Assembly (NCBI RefSeq): GCF_002564105.1
Contig: NZ_PDBX01000001.1
Span: forward strand, 930,001-994,000
Direction: 5' to 3'
Origin: Collimonas sp. PA-H2
Lineage (GTDB): Bacteria > Pseudomonadota > Gammaproteobacteria > Burkholderiales > Burkholderiaceae_D
DNA: 64,000 bases
Under the pieces are notes generated by a model that ran no database searches, had not been told where the DNA came from, and saw only the letters and a list, made by a program, of their open reading frames with translations. The position numbers and the translations under genes are program-made. Shown here piece by piece: positions 61,109 through 64,000 of this stretch (position 1 is its first letter; each line of letters begins with the position of its first letter).

Positions 61109-63712
61109 TCACTGCGGCTTGGCTGCGAACAGCCCAATTTCGGCGAGATCCGTAAAGGTGCTATCGCCATTATTGGCTGTGATGTTAAGCCGGTAGTAGC
61201 GATAGGAGCCCGGACTCGCGATCGTGTAGGTCTTCAGCTTTAAGCGTGTGGCAAACACCTGGTTGCTTTGCGTGTCGAGCGTGGTCCAGGTAGAGCCGTC
61301 GGTGGAGCCCTGGAACTGCCAGTCTTTCGGATCGCGTGGGACCCTGTCATTGGAGCTGGTGACCGTATAGCGCTGGACGCGCTCCGTGTGGCCGAGGTCG
61401 TACTGCAGCCAACCGGTCACGCCTGAGTAGAACCATTCCGTCGCCGAGTTTTGGTCGAAGGCGCTTCTGGCATTGGCCGCGTTGCTTGCGCTGTCGTTTG
61501 CGGTGCCACCGGTGGCGACGTTCACCATCGGATGCATCGGCGTAGCGCTGTCCGCGGCAGAATTATCGCTCGTGCCAGCGGCGTTGGTCGCCGTGACGGT
61601 GTAGTAGTAGGTCGTGCCGTTGATCACCGACTTGTCCGTGTAGCTGCTGCCCGTGACACCCGACGCGATGGTTGAGGATGGGCCGCCGCTGAAGGCGGAG
61701 CGCTTGACCGTGTAGCTGGTGGTGCCGAAGGACGCCTGCCAGCGCAGCGGGACGGCGCCATCGCCCGGCGAGGCGAGCAGCATGGCGGGCGCCGCGGGGA
61801 TGACGCTCGGCGCGCCACCGTCGCCGCCGGTGATCTGCACGTTGCTGAAGGTGGAGCTGTTCAGGGTGCCATTGGCGACTGAGGAGACCACCAGGCCGAC
61901 ATAGATTGTGTCGGGAACGGGGGCGTCGATGCGGCCGACGTCGGTGGCAGCCCAATTGGTGCCATCGGGAGAAACGTAGCCGGTGATGATGTTCCCGATG
62001 CGCTCGAGCTTCACCCAGTACGAGGCCGTGGCGCTGGCGATGCCCAGGGCTTTGGTGCCATAGTTCGCGCCACCATACACGGCGAGTTTCTGCATGTTCT
62101 GTTCGGCGTTGCCTCTGCTGGCGATGGCCATCCAGGCGCGCGGAGCCCCTGGTTCCAGACTTGTGCGGATCATCACGCCCGCCACTGCGGCCGGACTGGT
62201 GTTCTGGACGGACTCGACTTTCGCGATGATGGCGCCGTTGCCGGTGATGGCCTTGTAGGTGAAGTGGCAAGCGTCTTGCGCGCCCCAGAAGATATCGTTA
62301 CCCGCTCCCTGCACTATCCATTTGCCGTTGGCGTATGTGGCCCCGCCCGCCGGGGCGGCGCCCCCGATGTCAGCATTGCTGAATCCCGAGGTGATCGAGG
62401 TGGTCGACGGAATCGGCAGCGCCGGCGGCGGCGTCGCCTTTGAGGTGTCGGAATCCTTGAGGAACATGAAGCTGTCGCCGTCCACCGGCATCCAGAGGCG
62501 TCTCTGCGCGATGAAGGGTGCCTGGAGGCCCTTGCGGAGGGCGTAGGCGCCATAGATCTGGGTCAGCGCCACGCTCCCGCCATTGGCGCCGTTCCAGCCG
62601 TGCCCGGTGATGTCGGTGAGGTAGTAGCGATCGGTGGTGCCGAAAGGAAGCGCTGCCGTGGGCACGAGCTCGTTCACTCTCGCGAAATACTCACCCGCCG
62701 CCAGCAGGCGGTTGTCAAGATCGGAATAGATGTCGATGCCTTGGCTCCAGAGCGCCTCGGCGAGCATAGTCAGCGACTTGATCTGCCCATAGGCGTGCCC
62801 TTGGTCGCGAAGGTAGTCGCCGAGCATGCCAATGTCGTTGGAATTGCGCAATCCGACATGGGCGAGCGTACGAGTCTGATAGACGACCTTGTCCAATGTC
62901 TCGAGGTCGTCGTTGTAGATCGCCATCAGTCCAAGAGCGGCGAGGGCCAGTGCGCCCTTGTTGGCGGCCCCGTAGGAGCTATCGCCATAGGGATTCGCTC
63001 CCGGCATCAGGACGTCCTTGAAGTACTTCTTGACGATCGCCGTGTCGGCCTCCGTCCAGCCCGGCCATGTGCCGCGCAGGATGTCCGCGCCGCCCACGAA
63101 CAGGTAAGCGTAGTCGCCCAGATCGAGCATCGACTCGCGACCCGAGAATTCAGTCTGGGTGCTGGCCCACGCGATAAGGATCTCGCGCGCCTTCTTCGCG
63201 TATCGGTCGTCCTGGGTGAAATACCACATCCGCGAAAGATTCCAGATCGCGACCATGTCGTTGCGCCAAGCCTGGAGATTCTCGTTGGGGGCGCGGCTCA
63301 CTTTCGCGAACGGGCCTGCCATGCCATAGGTGAGGTGGGCCTTGCCGTCATTCGCCAACAGGTCGTAGGCGGACTTCCACGGCTCCTTGCCCTGATCGAC
63401 GTACGCCTTGAGAGTTTGGAGATCCGAGAGGGTGAGCGGAGCGCCTGGATGCTTGATAACGCGGACCACTGGAGCACTTCCCACTGGAGTATTTCCCACC
63501 GGAATACTTCCCACCGGAGTACTTCCCACTGGAGTACTTCCCACTGGAGTACTTCCCACTGGAGCACCTCCCACTGGAGCACCTTCCGCTGGCGCACCTC
63601 CCGCGGGGCCGCCTTCCACAGAGGTAATTCCCATCTGTTCGCCACCGCAAGCGCTAAGTATCAGGCAGATAGTGAGCGTTGTAAAAATTTGTTTTTTCAA
63701 AAAAAAATTCAT
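61109..63712 (-). CDS. Multidomain lipoprotein: alginate-lyase-like, FN3, F5/8C
   Basis: The start is placed at the ATG at 63712 (MNFFLKKQIFTTL) because only this gives a type II signal peptide (lipobox ILSAC, Cys near 21); the ribosome site is weak. The protein has 867 residues. A pentapeptide-repeat linker (about 30-75) leads to an alginate-lyase-like alpha-toroid (about 80-400: AWRNDMVAIWNLSRMWYFTQ, GANKGALALAALGLMA-type helices). A concanavalin-like DUF1349-type domain (about 440-620), an FN3 domain (about 630-715) and a discoidin F5/8C domain (about 720-867, YRYYRLNITANNGDSTFTDL) follow. It is probably a surface-anchored polysaccharide lyase with carbohydrate-binding modules. The exact polymer is unknown. 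Confidence 0.8.
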   Translation of the reverse strand: MNFFLKKQIFTTLTICLILSACGGEQMGITSVEGGPAGGAPAEGAPVGGAPVGSTPVGSTPVGSTPVGSIPVGNTPVGSAPVVRVIKHPGAPLTLSDLQTLKAYVDQGKEPWKSAYDLLANDGKAHLTYGMAGPFAKVSRAPNENLQAWRNDMVAIWNLSRMWYFTQDDRYAKKAREILIAWASTQTEFSGRESMLDLGDYAYLFVGGADILRGTWPGWTEADTAIVKKYFKDVLMPGANPYGDSSYGAANKGALALAALGLMAIYNDDLETLDKVVYQTRTLAHVGLRNSNDIGMLGDYLRDQGHAYGQIKSLTMLAEALWSQGIDIYSDLDNRLLAAGEYFARVNELVPTAALPFGTTDRYYLTDITGHGWNGANGGSVALTQIYGAYALRKGLQAPFIAQRRLWMPVDGDSFMFLKDSDTSKATPPPALPIPSTTSITSGFSNADIGGAAPAGGATYANGKWIVQGAGNDIFWGAQDACHFTYKAITGNGAIIAKVESVQNTSPAAVAGVMIRTSLEPGAPRAWMAIASRGNAEQNMQKLAVYGGANYGTKALGIASATASYWVKLERIGNIITGYVSPDGTNWAATDVGRIDAPVPDTIYVGLVVSSVANGTLNSSTFSNVQITGGDGGAPSVIPAAPAMLLASPGDGAVPLRWQASFGTTSYTVKRSAFSGGPSSTIASGVTGSSYTDKSVINGTTYYYTVTATNAAGTSDNSAADSATPMHPMVNVATGGTANDSASNAANARSAFDQNSATEWFYSGVTGWLQYDLGHTERVQRYTVTSSNDRVPRDPKDWQFQGSTDGSTWTTLDTQSNQVFATRLKLKTYTIASPGSYRYYRLNITANNGDSTFTDLAEIGLFAAKPQ
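63466..63606 (-). repeat. 15-bp tandem repeat in lipoprotein linker
   Basis: Units related to GGAGTACTTCCCACT (15 bp) repeat about eight to nine times in frame, encoding G-x-x-P-V pentapeptides (GGAPV, GSTPV three times, GSIPV, GNTPV, GSAPV). Unit divergence rises towards the edges. The repeat lies between the lipidated Cys and the catalytic domain. Confidence 0.85.
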
Positions 63713-63946
63713 TTTATTCAAAAGAAAAAGGTGTCCGTAAGAATAATTTTTCCATCTTGTCAAAAGGGGAAAAGTTATTTTTCCAGAAGGAATTTCGAAT
63801 GGTAATAGGTGCGGAGTCGATACGTGCACAGTCATCTTCGGGCGACACCTTCAGCACAATCCGTGCCATATCGAATTCCCAATACGAAGCCGGATGAATC
63901 AGAAGAACATGCGGAAACCGTGAAGTAACTTTGACTGAAGGACGAA

Positions 63947-63992
63947 AAAGCCGACAAATTTTGGTTTGGGCAAAATCCGTGACCTCGGCTTT
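63947..63992 (-). terminator. Hairpin upstream of lipoprotein gene
   Basis: AAAGCCGA and TCGGCTTT form an 8-bp stem with a secondary CAAATTTT/AAAAT pairing inside. Read leftward it ends in CGGCTTTTTCG, so it could terminate a leftward gene beyond the window edge. Confidence 0.4.
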
Positions 63993-64000
63993 GAGCCGCA

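Noticed and set aside
63466..63606. CRISPR-like short repeats
   Set aside because: The 15-bp repeats are contiguous without spacers and keep the reading frame of the lipoprotein gene.

Overview
The window reads as chromosome from a betaproteobacterium of the order Burkholderiales, most likely Oxalobacteraceae (Collimonas-like). This rests on moderately high GC, a prpR / prpB-prpC-acnD-prpF locus of the Burkholderiales type, DUF2827 proteins, and an adjacent class C plus class D beta-lactamase pair. No sequence search was possible, so the genus is inference. No rRNA gene, complete tRNA gene or CRISPR array was found.

Left part, 0-26.5 kb, is mostly core-like. Two cell-surface or glycan-type proteins (DUF2827, DUF7164-like) are followed by an aldo/keto reductase, a glycine-zipper envelope protein, and a leftward cupin-ampC-oxa gene string. 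Next is a complete 2-methylcitrate (propionate) locus: leftward prpB-prpC-acnD-prpF and divergent prpR, with a consensus sigma-54 promoter in front of prpB. A GFA-family protein, a CPG2-type M20 carboxypeptidase, IS3-family copy 1, a 213-bp tandem repeat array, an M15-like peptidase with a small exported neighbour, several small exported proteins, a SnoaL-like pseudogene, and a divergent MarR / TetX-like monooxygenase pair follow.

Middle part, 27.4-42.4 kb, is the most unusual stretch. A five-gene rightward operon encodes three unrecognised proteins (296, 675 and 730 aa), a six-helix membrane protein and an SH3-GH25 muramidase without signal peptide. It is followed by a Vps62-like protein with a possible aerolysin-type pore-forming stem, a winged-helix/FlgO-type regulator, an FHA-containing sigma-54 activator, an unknown 195-aa protein and a TPR-bearing Ser/Thr kinase. 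I read it as a candidate undescribed effector or toxin locus with its own regulators and possibly its own lysis-type release genes. It ends at a probable integrase remnant beside the 3' fragment of a tRNA-Ser-like gene with its terminator.

Right part, 42.4-64 kb, is mosaic. It has an AT-rich block with a histidine kinase and a membrane-tethered receiver protein, a PAAR (type VI secretion spike) protein split by a frameshift in a C6 tract, a small membrane protein, and a KAP P-loop NTPase gene cut in two by IS3 copy 2 with a 3-bp target duplication. Next come a VOC protein, an unknown gene with a perfect LexA box, an NmrA/SRPBCC/quinone-reductase cluster with a LysR regulator, and a LysR / aconitate-isomerase-like / MHS-transporter operon that fits trans-aconitate or tricarballylate use. 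Remnants of SDR, DoxX, IS5, Tn3 and IS21-like sequences litter the rest. The window ends with two large lipoproteins: a beta-helix-like one, and an alginate-lyase-like one with a variable pentapeptide linker.
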